A stretch of 60,095 nt of DNA, taken from Candidatus Caccalectryoclostridium excrementigallinarum. GTDB taxonomy: Bacteria > Bacillota > Clostridia > Christensenellales > UBA3700. The notes beneath the pieces were generated by a model that was given only the letters and a program-made list of their open reading frames with translations, was not told where the DNA came from and ran no database searches. The translations under genes and the position numbers were made by a program. Below are positions 24,880 through 33,486 of this stretch, in pieces; the stretch's first letter is position 1, and each line of letters starts with the position of its first letter. The stretch is from positions 1-60,095 of the forward strand of contig DVNJ01000006.1 in the NCBI GenBank assembly GCA_018714485.1. Direction: 5' to 3'.

Positions 24880-25262
24880 TCCTCGCCGCTCTTGCAGGCG
24901 GCATTCAAAACATATTCCAATCTCTCCTCTTGTCCGGTCAGATAGAGGTATCCTATGACCGCTTCGAGTCCGCTGGCTTTATGATAATCGCCCACGTCCG
25001 CGTTCTTGGCTTTATGCGCGCTGTGATTGTTGCGGGCGCGGCGGTAGATATCCGCTTCGCTTTCGCTGAATTCGCTCAAAAGCCTCTCCGCCGCGCGCGC
25101 CTGCGCGGACGCCTTTATCACCTGCGACGCGCGCGTATGCAACGCGCCGCTCTTGGCGGGCGACGCCGAAACGAGACGGGTGCGCACATAGAGCGTCTGC
25201 ACTCCGTCTCCGACAAACGCGAGCACGAGCGGATTAAGCTCCGCCGCCCGCTTTTCGCTCAT
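24876..25262 (-). CDS. mrnC: Mini-ribonuclease III
   Basis: A 128-residue protein consisting only of the RNase III catalytic domain, without an RNA-binding domain, as in MrnC. Key regions are NPLVLAFVGDGVQTLYVR (with the conserved acidic position) and DYHKASGLEAVIGYLYL. MrnC matures 23S rRNA in Bacillus. The ATG at 25262 overlaps the stop of the upstream aldolase gene by one base. Confidence 0.9.
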   Translation of the reverse strand: MSEKRAAELNPLVLAFVGDGVQTLYVRTRLVSASPAKSGALHTRASQVIKASAQARAAERLLSEFSESEADIYRRARNNHSAHKAKNADVGDYHKASGLEAVIGYLYLTGQEERLEYVLNAACKSGEE

Positions 25263-25924
25263 TACTTGCCGCACTTTGCGATGAAATAGTCAAACAGCAG
25301 TTTGTCGCTGTATTCCTTCTCGCCCGTGGCTTTGAGCGTGAGCTGCTCGATATATCTCTTGCAGACGCGTTCGAGGCAGCGGATTATCTCGAAAGCCTCG
25401 TCCATGTCCCTGCCCGCGCAGAACACGCCGTGATTCGCCATAAAGCAGGCGTTGCGCCCTTCCATCGCCTTTACCGTCCCTTCCTTGAGCTTTTTCGTGC
25501 CCGGAAGTCCGTAATCGCCCACGCGCACGCTGCCGCCGAGCAGCTTTTTCTCCTCTTCCGTCATCGCCGACTCCGGCAGTTCCTTGCGCGCGGAAGCGAA
25601 GATGGAACCGTAATAGGGATGAGAATGTATGGTGGCGTTGATCTCCTCTCTGTTGAGCATGAGATAGGCGTGTATCTTGCGCTCGGAAGTGGGCTTCTTG
25701 CCGTCGCGCCAGATCTTGGGATCGGCAATGCTCACCACGGGCATATCCTCGGGCGTGAGCGCCTCGTAATCCAGCCCCGTGGGAGTGACGAGCATATATT
25801 CCTTGTCCAGCCTTTGAGCCATGTTGCCCCATGTTCCCTGGACGAGGTTTTCTTTGAGCAGTTTGACGCCGCTGTCCTTGACGACTCGGCGCAGCTTTAT
25901 CTCTTCTTCCTTGCTCCAACTCAT
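25262..25924 (-). CDS. Class II aldolase/adducin family protein
   Basis: A 220-residue zinc aldolase of the FucA/AraD type. The zinc ligands are IHSHPYYG (near 97) and ANHG (near 163), and a TPTG phosphate-binding segment is near residue 47. Family members cleave fuculose-1-phosphate or epimerise ribulose-5-phosphate. It follows directly on a second, shorter aldolase-like gene and a sugar kinase, so it probably acts on the kinase product. The exact sugar is not determined. Confidence 0.88.
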   Translation of the reverse strand: MSWSKEEEIKLRRVVKDSGVKLLKENLVQGTWGNMAQRLDKEYMLVTPTGLDYEALTPEDMPVVSIADPKIWRDGKKPTSERKIHAYLMLNREEINATIHSHPYYGSIFASARKELPESAMTEEEKKLLGGSVRVGDYGLPGTKKLKEGTVKAMEGRNACFMANHGVFCAGRDMDEAFEIIRCLERVCKRYIEQLTLKATGEKEYSDKLLFDYFIAKCGK

Positions 25925-26518
25925 TTATTTGCCCTCCCTTTCCATGTTGTTTTCCGTGTTTATTTTGCTGTATTTCTTCTTGTAGACAAACCGCATAAGG
26001 CGCGCTTCAAAGCCGTTTATCACCTTGTTCCCGCCGAGCACGGACGCGCTGACGAAACATATAGCCGCCTTTTGCAGCACCATCATGCAGGTGAACGCCT
26101 CGTTGAGCGTCCTGCCCGTGGTCACCGCTCCGTCGCCACTTATCAGGCAGGAGTTGCGTTTTTTCAGCTCTTTCGCCGCCGCCTCGGCGTTTGCGACCGT
26201 GCGGCAGGTGGGACCGACTATCTGCGCCATGTCGTCGATGACGGCGGGAATGGTCACTCCCGCGCGCGAGACGGCGCTCACATAATCGGGATGGGCATGG
26301 ACGATCGCCTGCGCGTCGGTCGCGGCATAGATCTTCGCATGCAGCGCCCCTTCGCCCGCCGCCTTTTCGGGCGTTATCAGCTTGACTTCGCGCGAATTAT
26401 CCACGAAATATATGCCCTCTTCCGTCCTCACGGACACCGAATCGCCCTCTCCGTGCAGACCGTACTCCCTCAGTCTGTCAAAATACTGCAATACCGAATC
26501 TTTGAGTTTCTCGTTCAT
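25925..26518 (-). CDS. Class II aldolase-like protein lacking one zinc ligand
   Basis: A 197-residue protein of the same superfamily as its downstream neighbour. The first zinc pair is present (VHAHPDY, near 74), but the ANHG motif that supplies the third His reads SGDGAV (near 128). It may be a non-catalytic partner of the adjacent aldolase or have altered chemistry. The gene abuts its paralogue without spacing and overlaps the kinase stop, so the three are coproduced. Confidence 0.8.
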   Translation of the reverse strand: MNEKLKDSVLQYFDRLREYGLHGEGDSVSVRTEEGIYFVDNSREVKLITPEKAAGEGALHAKIYAATDAQAIVHAHPDYVSAVSRAGVTIPAVIDDMAQIVGPTCRTVANAEAAAKELKKRNSCLISGDGAVTTGRTLNEAFTCMMVLQKAAICFVSASVLGGNKVINGFEARLMRFVYKKKYSKINTENNMEREGK

Positions 26519-28053
26519 CAGTCCTCTCCTTCGAACCTGTTGGAATTTGCCAATTTATATGCCTTGTTCAGGCTGTAATATATGCGCTTGTAGTTTTGGA
26601 ACTGCTCGTCATAGATATACCTGTTGGCGGGGTTGGGACGATAAGTCTTCTCCTCTTTGACAAAGCGTTTGACCTCGGAAAAGCCCTTTATCTCGCCCAA
26701 GCCGATGAGCGCGATTATCGCCGCGCCCAAAGCGCCCGCGTTGCGCGTGTTCTGCACCACGGCGAACTCGTTGTCGGTGATGTCGGCGATCATCTGCATC
26801 CACGCCTTGTTCATGGCGCCGCCGCCGATGATACGGAACTTGCGTCCGCCGAAGCCGTAATCCTTCTTGAAGTTCTCCAAGATCCATCTCAGGTTGTAGC
26901 CTATGCCCTCATAGACGGCGCGCATGAGATGTTCGCGCGTGTGGCGCGGATCGATGTTGAACAGCGTGCTCCTTGTCGTCGTGGAGGAAACGGGGCACCT
27001 CTCTCCCAGCATCCAGGGCGTGCAGATGAGATATTCGCTGCCCGCGGGGATATGCTCGATAACGCTGTCCATATAGTCGTAAATGCCGCTGCCCAGCTCT
27101 TCGGCTTCTTTCTTGAAGAATTGGTTTTTGATCCATTCGAGGTTGGATCCCGCCGCCTCGGTGACGCCCACGATGAGGTTCATGTCTATGTCCGCGCTCT
27201 GGATCGCCGCCGCGCCGTGCTTGAACTTGGTCTCGGTGGACGAGGTCGCGCCCACCCAGGCGGACGTTCCCAAATAGATATGTATGTCCCCCTCGCCGTT
27301 CATGCCCGAGCCCAAAGCCGCAGCCTGAGTGTCGTCGCAGCCGCCGAAGACGGGAGTCCCGGGATTGAGCTTCATGGCTTTTGCCGCCTCTTCGGTGAGA
27401 CCGTCGCCGATCATGTCCGTGCTCTTGACCAAGGGTGGCAGCTTTTTCATGTCTATGCCCGTGAATTTGAGCGCGCCCAGCCACTTTTTCTTTTTGGTGT
27501 CAAGTCCGTAAGAGGACGCACCCGAATATTCCGCCACGGCAACGCCCGTGCACTTGAACTTCAAAAAGCCGTTGACGTCGAGAAAATACATGGCGTCGTT
27601 ATAGACGCTGGGCATCTCTTCTTTCAGCCAGATGAGCTTCGCCACCACGTCTTTACCCATGATGGGCGTTCCGGCAAGCAGGGAGAAAATGCGCTTTCCG
27701 CCCAGCTTTTTCATGATGGACTGCGCCTGCTTTTCTGCTCTGCCGTCCACCCAGGTGATGTTGTTATGCAGGACGTTGCCGTATTTGTCGATGGGGATTA
27801 TGCCCATCGCCTGCGTGGAGAACACGATCCCCATCACGTCGTCGGGATCCGTCCCCGTCTTGTCCATAAGTTTTGCCGTGGCTTCGCATACCGCGCGCCA
27901 ATAATCGGCTGGATCCTGCTCCACGAACGCGGGCGCGGGATAATAGGTGGGATAAGGCTCGGTCTGCGACGAGATTATCTGTCCCTCGAAGTCCACGAGC
28001 ACGGCTTTGTCCGAACTCGTGCCCATATCGTGCGCTATAATATATTTGCTCAT
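26518..28053 (-). CDS. FGGY-family carbohydrate kinase
   Basis: A 511-residue sugar kinase of the xylulokinase/fuculokinase type. The N-terminal phosphate motif HDMGTSSDKAVLVD (residues 8-21) and the C-terminal ATP-binding region GGGAMNKAWMQMIAD (near 418) are intact. Length is typical. Genes for two class II aldolases follow directly, giving a phosphorylate-then-cleave route for a pentose or deoxyhexose. Specificity cannot be read from sequence. Confidence 0.9.
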   Translation of the reverse strand: MSKYIIAHDMGTSSDKAVLVDFEGQIISSQTEPYPTYYPAPAFVEQDPADYWRAVCEATAKLMDKTGTDPDDVMGIVFSTQAMGIIPIDKYGNVLHNNITWVDGRAEKQAQSIMKKLGGKRIFSLLAGTPIMGKDVVAKLIWLKEEMPSVYNDAMYFLDVNGFLKFKCTGVAVAEYSGASSYGLDTKKKKWLGALKFTGIDMKKLPPLVKSTDMIGDGLTEEAAKAMKLNPGTPVFGGCDDTQAAALGSGMNGEGDIHIYLGTSAWVGATSSTETKFKHGAAAIQSADIDMNLIVGVTEAAGSNLEWIKNQFFKKEAEELGSGIYDYMDSVIEHIPAGSEYLICTPWMLGERCPVSSTTTRSTLFNIDPRHTREHLMRAVYEGIGYNLRWILENFKKDYGFGGRKFRIIGGGAMNKAWMQMIADITDNEFAVVQNTRNAGALGAAIIALIGLGEIKGFSEVKRFVKEEKTYRPNPANRYIYDEQFQNYKRIYYSLNKAYKLANSNRFEGED

Positions 28054-28123
28054 AGTTTTCTCCGCTGAGGCATATTGCCGTTATATAGTAATCGCGCCCC
28101 TCTTTGCGAGAGGCGCGCGGTCA

Positions 28124-29842
28124 TCAGCATTTTGCCGATCTCATTTTTTCTTTGAGTTCCTGAAGGTCTTTCGTCGCCTTTGCCGCCGCGGCTTTTCCGT
28201 CCGCCTTGCGCTGAGCGATCGCGGCTTTCTTGTCCGCCTTCTTCTTGGCTTTTCCTTCCTTGTCCTTGCCGTGCTCTTTCTTATATTTTTCCACGTAAAC
28301 TTCCATGGGCTGCTTGCGCTCGACGATGAGCCTGAACACGTCTTCGAACTTGTTGAGCGCCTCGTCGATGACCTCGTCCGTGTCCGCCATGGAGGTATAG
28401 AGCCTGGAACCCGCCAGCGTCACGATGCCGTGCGACATATAAGCCGCACCCATCATCTCCATCGCCTCTTTGCGCACATAGATCATATCCTGCTTCTTCA
28501 AGATAGGCAGCAGCGATTTGAGCAGGCACTTCGCCGAGAAGTCGTAGCTCATCGCGCCCGTGCATTCGAGGTGGACGATCGAGCCTTGGTTATAAGCCAC
28601 ATAAGGCAGCTTGTACTCGTTGCACAGCTTGACAAGTCCGTCCGTCAGCCTGTCGCCCGCCTTGCCCGCCTTGGCGCAGGCGTCATACTTGGCGATGCAC
28701 TGTATCGCCGAATAACCCGCGAGCGCGGAGAGGGGATTAGCCGCGAGCGTACCGCCCACATATGCCCTCTTCATGCCGCTGGCAACGCCCGCCGCCATGC
28801 AGCTGACATATTCCTTCTTGCCGCCGACGCCGCCCGCTGCGGGATAGCCGCCCGCGACGATCTTACCGAAGATGGTGAGGTCGGGATGAACGTCGAACAA
28901 GCCCTGAGCGCCGCCAAGACCCACGCGGAAACCGGTGACGACTTCGTCGAAGATGAACAGCGCGCCGTATTTGCGGCAGAGCATCTCCACGCCCTTGTTA
29001 TAATTCCAATCCACGGGACGGGTACCGCTTTCGGGACCGACGGGCTCGACGATGACGCACGCCGTGCCGCCCTTCATCTGATTAGCTTTGAGATAATCTT
29101 CGAGCATTTCGAGATTGTTGGGCTGGACTTCGTCGACGAGCGCAAAGCACTTGTTGGGGATACCGAAGCTTTCGAGGAACTGCCTCGTTCCCGGTATCTT
29201 CAAGCCGTAGACCATCTGATCCGACCAGCCGTGATAAGCGCCGCCAACCTTGATGACGCGCTTTTTGTGCGTCGCGCAGCGCGCCACGCGGATAGCCGCC
29301 ATGACCGACTCGGTGCCGCTGCCCAGCATGCGGAACATTTCGATGTTGGGCATATGCTTGTTGATCTCCTTGGCGATCAAAAGCTCGGCTTCATGGAACA
29401 GACCGGTGACGGGACCGCAGTCCTTGATCAGCTCGATCGCCTTTTCCTGAACTTCGGGAAAGTTGCTGCCCAAAATGGTGGGACCGCCCGCCTGCAAAAA
29501 GTCGGTGTACTTGTTGCCGTCGATGTCGTAAAGATAGGCGCCCTCCGCCTTGACCATGCACATGGGGAAAGGCTTGTTGAACGCTAAGTTATGCTGAACG
29601 CCGCCGGGAATGTACTTTTTGGCTTCGCCGGTTATCTTTTTGGAACCGGCGCACTTGACGTCGTAATATTCGGCGCAGATCTTCTTGTATTCTTCATCGG
29701 AGATGCAGAACACGTTTTGATCCGTGAGTTCTTTGAGTTTGTTGTTGATGTCTTTGGCGCTTGCCCAACGGGAGACGCCGTAGTGGGAAAAATCTCTTCC
29801 GGGAGCGATTTCACTCAGGGAATAGTTTTTGATGTCGCTCAT
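28124..29842 (-). CDS. Glutamate-1-semialdehyde aminomutase-like class III aminotransferase with basic C-terminal tail
   Basis: A 572-residue PLP enzyme, longer than the usual 430. The aminotransferase core has GSGTESVMAAIRVAR, the dimer motif IFDEVVTGFR and the PLP Lys in FGKIVAGGYP. About 60 residues of Lys/Ala-rich tail (KAKKKADKKAAIAQ and similar) follow the core. The start at 29842 has GGAGG upstream, in preference to the longer frame. No tetrapyrrole genes are near; it leads a sugar-kinase/aldolase operon, so an amino-sugar or related role is possible. Confidence 0.8.
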   Translation of the reverse strand: MSDIKNYSLSEIAPGRDFSHYGVSRWASAKDINNKLKELTDQNVFCISDEEYKKICAEYYDVKCAGSKKITGEAKKYIPGGVQHNLAFNKPFPMCMVKAEGAYLYDIDGNKYTDFLQAGGPTILGSNFPEVQEKAIELIKDCGPVTGLFHEAELLIAKEINKHMPNIEMFRMLGSGTESVMAAIRVARCATHKKRVIKVGGAYHGWSDQMVYGLKIPGTRQFLESFGIPNKCFALVDEVQPNNLEMLEDYLKANQMKGGTACVIVEPVGPESGTRPVDWNYNKGVEMLCRKYGALFIFDEVVTGFRVGLGGAQGLFDVHPDLTIFGKIVAGGYPAAGGVGGKKEYVSCMAAGVASGMKRAYVGGTLAANPLSALAGYSAIQCIAKYDACAKAGKAGDRLTDGLVKLCNEYKLPYVAYNQGSIVHLECTGAMSYDFSAKCLLKSLLPILKKQDMIYVRKEAMEMMGAAYMSHGIVTLAGSRLYTSMADTDEVIDEALNKFEDVFRLIVERKQPMEVYVEKYKKEHGKDKEGKAKKKADKKAAIAQRKADGKAAAAKATKDLQELKEKMRSAKC

Positions 29843-29873
29843 ATTGACCCTCCTGAATTTTATCAATACATTC

Positions 29874-29902
29874 AGTTTACCACAATCGCGGTGCCCTGTC
29901 AA
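29874..29902 (-). promoter_or_regulatory. Promoter of the long minus-strand operon
   Basis: Minus strand: -35 TTGACA (29897-29902), 17-bp spacer, -10 TAAACT (29874-29879), 31 nt before the aminotransferase ATG. Confidence 0.75.
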
Positions 29903-29941
29903 TAATAAAATATAATGCGCGCGAAAAAAGGAAAAATAAAA

Positions 29942-30384
29942 GGTTTGGGCTTAGAGCTTTTCGAGCGGATATTGATAAAATCGAGCGAAGTCGTACTGCT
30001 GCTGCGTCAAGTGAGATTTTATCGAGATATGACGAAATGATCAAGGATAAATTACCCGAAAAAAACGTTGACCCGTGACGACGAGCGCGGGGCGGTTTGG
30101 GCTTAGAGATTTTCGAGCGGATCTTTGCAAGACCGAGCGAAGTCGTACTGCTGCTGCGTCAAGCGAGGTATTAAAAATAGCCGCCGGAAAGATCAAGGAT
30201 AAATTACTCGGAAATAAAATATTGACCCGTGACGACGAGCGCGGGGCGGTTTGGGCTTAGAGATTTTCGAGCGGATCTTTGCAAGACCGAGCGAAGTCGT
30301 AGCAGCGCTACGTCGAGCGAGGTATTACAAATAGCCGCCGAAAAGATCAAGCCCAAACCGCCCCGCGCTCGTCGGAGCGGGTCA
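29942..30384. repeat. Three tandem 152-154-bp repeats ending in a large inverted repeat
   Basis: GGTTTGGGCTTAGAG begins copies at 29942, 30094 and 30248. Copies share the segments TTTTCGAGCGGAT, CGAGCGAAGTCGTA and GATCAAGGATAAATTAC, and the junction GACGAGCGCGGGGC. The last copy is cut short and joined to an inverted junction: 30234-30258 and 30349-30373 are 25 bp of perfect complement, extended by CGGGTC pairing outward. The element runs into the stop codon of the M28 peptidase gene. It is non-coding in all frames I consider plausible and fills the 539-bp gap between the aminotransferase start and the peptidase stop. Confidence 0.85.
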
Positions 30385-31665
30385 CTCTCCCCTAACCAAA
30401 GCGTCGATCTTAGGCACAAGCCTGACAACGGTCTCGAAACCTTTTTCGAGCGAATACATGCTGAGCCCTTCGACGGTGTCTTTGCTGGTGTGGTAATAAT
30501 CGGTGAGCGTGGGGTTTTGCGCCACGAGCGTGACGGTCTTGACTCCGGCGCGGCAGAAAGGCGTGGAGTCGCAGCCGCCCACGGGATTGAACATTTCCGA
30601 GGGGCATTTTTCGGTCGCGTCTTCGCCGAGCGCTTCGCGCATAGCCTCTTTACTCACCTCGATGAGTTGGCGATCGAAGCGGCTGCCCAGCCAAAGGTCG
30701 CCGATGACGGCGGCGAAATGTTCGTCGTCGCGGAAGGAGTCGAGATTGATATGATACATATTTTCGAGCAGTCCGTCGTCCTTATGCTTTTTGCAGAAGG
30801 CGAAGGAGCCTTTCAGGCTCGCCTCTTCCGCTCCCATGGCGGCGAACATAAGCCGGCAGCCCTCGGGACGCACCTCGGGATGAGCCTTGACATATTCGGC
30901 GTAGGCGAGGAAAATGCCGATGCCGGAGAGGTTGTCCATGGCGCCGGGAGACGCCTTTTTCTTGTCCCAGGTGAGATAATCCGAGAGCCAATAGCTGCCG
31001 GGGACGGTTATCAAAGGCAGAACGTAGAGGACTATCTGCAAGATATCCCTGCCCGAAAGCTCGGTCTTGACCGCAAGATCGGAGATGGTCTGGAAGGAAT
31101 ACATTCCCACGCCGACCGCCACCGCGGACATGATGATGAGCAAAACAAAGCCCACGATACCCACGACTATCTTGGGGATAGCGGTCTTGGGATTGCGCAG
31201 CGAATGGTTCCAGCACCAGCAGGAATCCATATGCGCGGAAAAGCAGATGGTATATTTGAGTTCTTCGCCCTCTTCGGGGTCGATGGACGTATAGACGTTT
31301 TGCGATCTCTTCTTGGGGAAGAGAAAATCGAAAGTGCCGCTGTATGTAAAGATCTGCGCGATGGCGAAAAGCAGCGTGAACGTGGAGAGCACGAGCGTCG
31401 CTATCGGCGAAAGATAATAGAGCGCAAAACAGATAAGTCCCAAAAATCCCACCACGGGGATCGCGCCTATCGAGGCGTTTGGGTGCAGATCGAATTCCTC
31501 GACCACGGCTTTTTTGCCGCTTATCCCCTCCATTATCTCGGCGGTGAGCATGGCTCCCTGCCGCTCTTCTTCCGTTCCCGGAAGCCTGGGACCCGTCTTG
31601 TCGATTATGCCCTTGATGTAATCGTAGGCGTATTGTGCCCCTGCCTTTGCTTCTTCTTTCTTCAT
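30382..31665 (-). CDS. Membrane-associated M28 family zinc peptidase
   Basis: A 427-residue protein. Hydrophobic segments near residues 65-85, 88-110, 165-187 and 208-228 interrupt an M28 aminopeptidase fold. Zinc ligands are visible: HMDS (near 145), DNLSG (about 244), AEEA (about 280), the Asp in NLDSFRDD, and a late His in DYYHTSKDT. M28 enzymes remove N-terminal residues from peptides; this one should be membrane bound. Its stop codon lies inside the arm of the repeat element at 29942-30384. Confidence 0.85.
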   Translation of the reverse strand: MKKEEAKAGAQYAYDYIKGIIDKTGPRLPGTEEERQGAMLTAEIMEGISGKKAVVEEFDLHPNASIGAIPVVGFLGLICFALYYLSPIATLVLSTFTLLFAIAQIFTYSGTFDFLFPKKRSQNVYTSIDPEEGEELKYTICFSAHMDSCWCWNHSLRNPKTAIPKIVVGIVGFVLLIIMSAVAVGVGMYSFQTISDLAVKTELSGRDILQIVLYVLPLITVPGSYWLSDYLTWDKKKASPGAMDNLSGIGIFLAYAEYVKAHPEVRPEGCRLMFAAMGAEEASLKGSFAFCKKHKDDGLLENMYHINLDSFRDDEHFAAVIGDLWLGSRFDRQLIEVSKEAMREALGEDATEKCPSEMFNPVGGCDSTPFCRAGVKTVTLVAQNPTLTDYYHTSKDTVEGLSMYSLEKGFETVVRLVPKIDALVRGE

Positions 31666-31694
31666 AATTTTATCCCCCGCGGATTTATATGTCG

Positions 31695-31723
31695 ATTATA
31701 CAATATATTTACATTAAAGTAAA
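31695..31723 (-). promoter_or_regulatory. Promoter of the M28 peptidase gene
   Basis: Minus strand: -35 TTTACT (31718-31723), 17-bp spacer, -10 TATAAT (31695-31700). Confidence 0.75.
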
Positions 31724-31817
31724 GGCATTTTCCCCTTCATTTCGCCGCGAAAGCGGGCTATCCTTTATTTTTTACAAATGTTAAGCGCGCTTTATTATGC
31801 CGCTCGCCTGCCGATAA

Positions 31818-31846
31818 GACAAAAGGCGGGCTTTGACGCCCGCCTT
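31818..31846 (-). terminator. Intrinsic terminator of gpmI
   Basis: Minus-strand hairpin AAGGCGGGC / GCCCGCCTT (31823-31846) with a 6-nt loop, followed by TTTTGTCTT. Confidence 0.85.
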
Positions 31847-31866
31847 AGCTTTACGTTTTTCTTTTC

Positions 31867-33411
31867 TCACTTGACCTTGCGGCGGATAAGGCTCCTGCCC
31901 GTCATCTCCTTGGGCTTGGGAAGTCCCATCATGTCGAGGAGCGTGGGCGCAATGTCGCAGAGCTTGCCGTTGTTTTCGAGGAAGCAAATGCTCTCGTCGC
32001 CCACGGCGATAAGGGGCACGCGGTTGGTCGTATGCGCCGTGAAAGGCGTGCCGTCCGGCTCATACATATAGTCGCAGTTGCCGTGGTCGGCGGTGATGAG
32101 CGCCTTTCCGCCCACGGAGAGAATGGCGTCCACGACCTGCTGCACGCATTCGTCCACGACCTTGACCGCCTTACGCGCGGCTTCGAGCACGCCCGTATGC
32201 CCCACCATATCGCCGTTGGCGAAGTTGAGGATCATGACGTCGTATTTGCCCGACTTTATCTCCTTGCAGGCGCGCTCCGCCACTTCGTAAGCGGACATTT
32301 CGGGCTTTAAGTCGAAAGTCGCTATCTTGGGAGAATCGATGAGTATCCTGTCCTCGCCGGGATTGGGAGCTTCCACGCCGCCGTTGAAGAAGAAGGTGAC
32401 GTGCGCGTATTTCTGCGTTTCGGCTATCCTGAACTGCTTTATCCCCTTCTTGGAGAGATATTCGCCCAGCGTGTTGACATAGCTTTCGGGCTTGAACGCC
32501 ACGTCCAGCCTGTCGTTGAAGGTGACGTCGTATTGCGTGAACGACACATAGCAGGGCGCCAAAAAGCCCTTCTTTCTCGTGAACTTGTCAAAGTCGGGAT
32601 AGATGAACGCGCGGCTGATCTGCCTCGCCCTGTCGGGACGGAAGTTGAAGAAGATGACGCTGTCGCCCTTATCCACCGTCGCCACGGGCTTTCCGCCCTC
32701 TTCGATCACGGTGGGGACGACGAATTCGTCCGTCACTCCCCTGTCGTAACTGTTCTGCATCGCCTGCACGGGATCGCTCTCCTTTACGCCCTCGCCGTCA
32801 ACGAGCGCGGCATAAGCCTTTTCGACCCTGTCCCAGATATTGTCGCGGTCCATAGCGTAAAATCTGCCGCTTATCGTGGCTATCTTGCCAAAGCCCATCT
32901 GCGCAAGCTGCGCCTGCAACTCCTCGATATAGCCCTTGCCCGACTCCGGCGGCACGTCCCTGCCGTCCATGAAGCAATGGATATAGACGTTGTCAAGCCC
33001 CATCTGCTTAGCCATCTTGACCAGCGCGTAAAGATGAGTGTTATGCGAATGCACGCCGCCGTCGGACACAAGCCCCATGACATGAAGCTTTTTCCCCTTG
33101 TCCTTTGCCGACTGCATGGCTTTGACGAGGGCGGGATTGGTGAAGAAGTCCCCGTCCTGGATAGCTTTCGTGATGCGCGTCAGCTCCTGATAGATGATCC
33201 TGCCCGCGCCGATATTGAGGTGCCCCACCTCGCTGTTGCCCATCTGCCCGTCGGGAAGTCCCACGGCAAGACCGCTGGCGTCGAGCACGGTCGCGGGATT
33301 GTCGGCGAAAAGCCTGAGTACGTTGGGCGCCGTCTCGGGCGAGACCGCGTTAAAGGGCGCGAAATGGTTCACGCCGTAGCCGTCCATGATTATAAGTCCG
33401 GTAAAACTCAT
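31867..33411 (-). CDS. gpmI: 2,3-bisphosphoglycerate-independent phosphoglycerate mutase
   Basis: A 514-residue manganese-dependent glycolytic enzyme that interconverts 3- and 2-phosphoglycerate. The phosphoserine nucleophile is Ser60 in MGNSEVGH. Metal ligands are recognisable in IIMDGYG at the N-terminus and NFANGDMVGHTG and TADHGNCD near the C-terminus. Normal length. It has its own promoter and terminator, although it lies downstream of pgk-tpiA on the same strand. Confidence 0.96.
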   Translation of the reverse strand: MSFTGLIIMDGYGVNHFAPFNAVSPETAPNVLRLFADNPATVLDASGLAVGLPDGQMGNSEVGHLNIGAGRIIYQELTRITKAIQDGDFFTNPALVKAMQSAKDKGKKLHVMGLVSDGGVHSHNTHLYALVKMAKQMGLDNVYIHCFMDGRDVPPESGKGYIEELQAQLAQMGFGKIATISGRFYAMDRDNIWDRVEKAYAALVDGEGVKESDPVQAMQNSYDRGVTDEFVVPTVIEEGGKPVATVDKGDSVIFFNFRPDRARQISRAFIYPDFDKFTRKKGFLAPCYVSFTQYDVTFNDRLDVAFKPESYVNTLGEYLSKKGIKQFRIAETQKYAHVTFFFNGGVEAPNPGEDRILIDSPKIATFDLKPEMSAYEVAERACKEIKSGKYDVMILNFANGDMVGHTGVLEAARKAVKVVDECVQQVVDAILSVGGKALITADHGNCDYMYEPDGTPFTAHTTNRVPLIAVGDESICFLENNGKLCDIAPTLLDMMGLPKPKEMTGRSLIRRKVK

Positions 33412-33457
33412 ATAAAATACCTCTCTTGCCCCGCAGGGCGAATTTTTTATTCACCTT

Positions 33458-33486
33458 ATTTTATCACACGCGCAAAAAACAGTCAA
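33458..33486 (-). promoter_or_regulatory. Promoter of gpmI
   Basis: Minus strand: -35 TTGACT (33481-33486), 17-bp spacer, -10 TAAAAT (33458-33463). Confidence 0.75.

Noticed and set aside
28093..28117. Terminator between the aminotransferase and kinase genes
   Set aside because: A GC hairpin is present, but the minus strand has no T run after it; readthrough within the operon is likely.
30075..30260. Repeated small ORFs in the 152-154-bp repeat
   Set aside because: The unit length is not a multiple of three in all copies, no ribosome-binding site, and base identity is not codon-biased.
29942..30384. CRISPR array
   Set aside because: Units of about 150 bp repeat as a whole. There are no short repeats with unique spacers and no cas genes.
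30229..31722. Long plus-strand ORF starting in the tandem repeat
   Set aside because: Antisense to the M28 peptidase, and the first part is the non-coding repeat in one frame.
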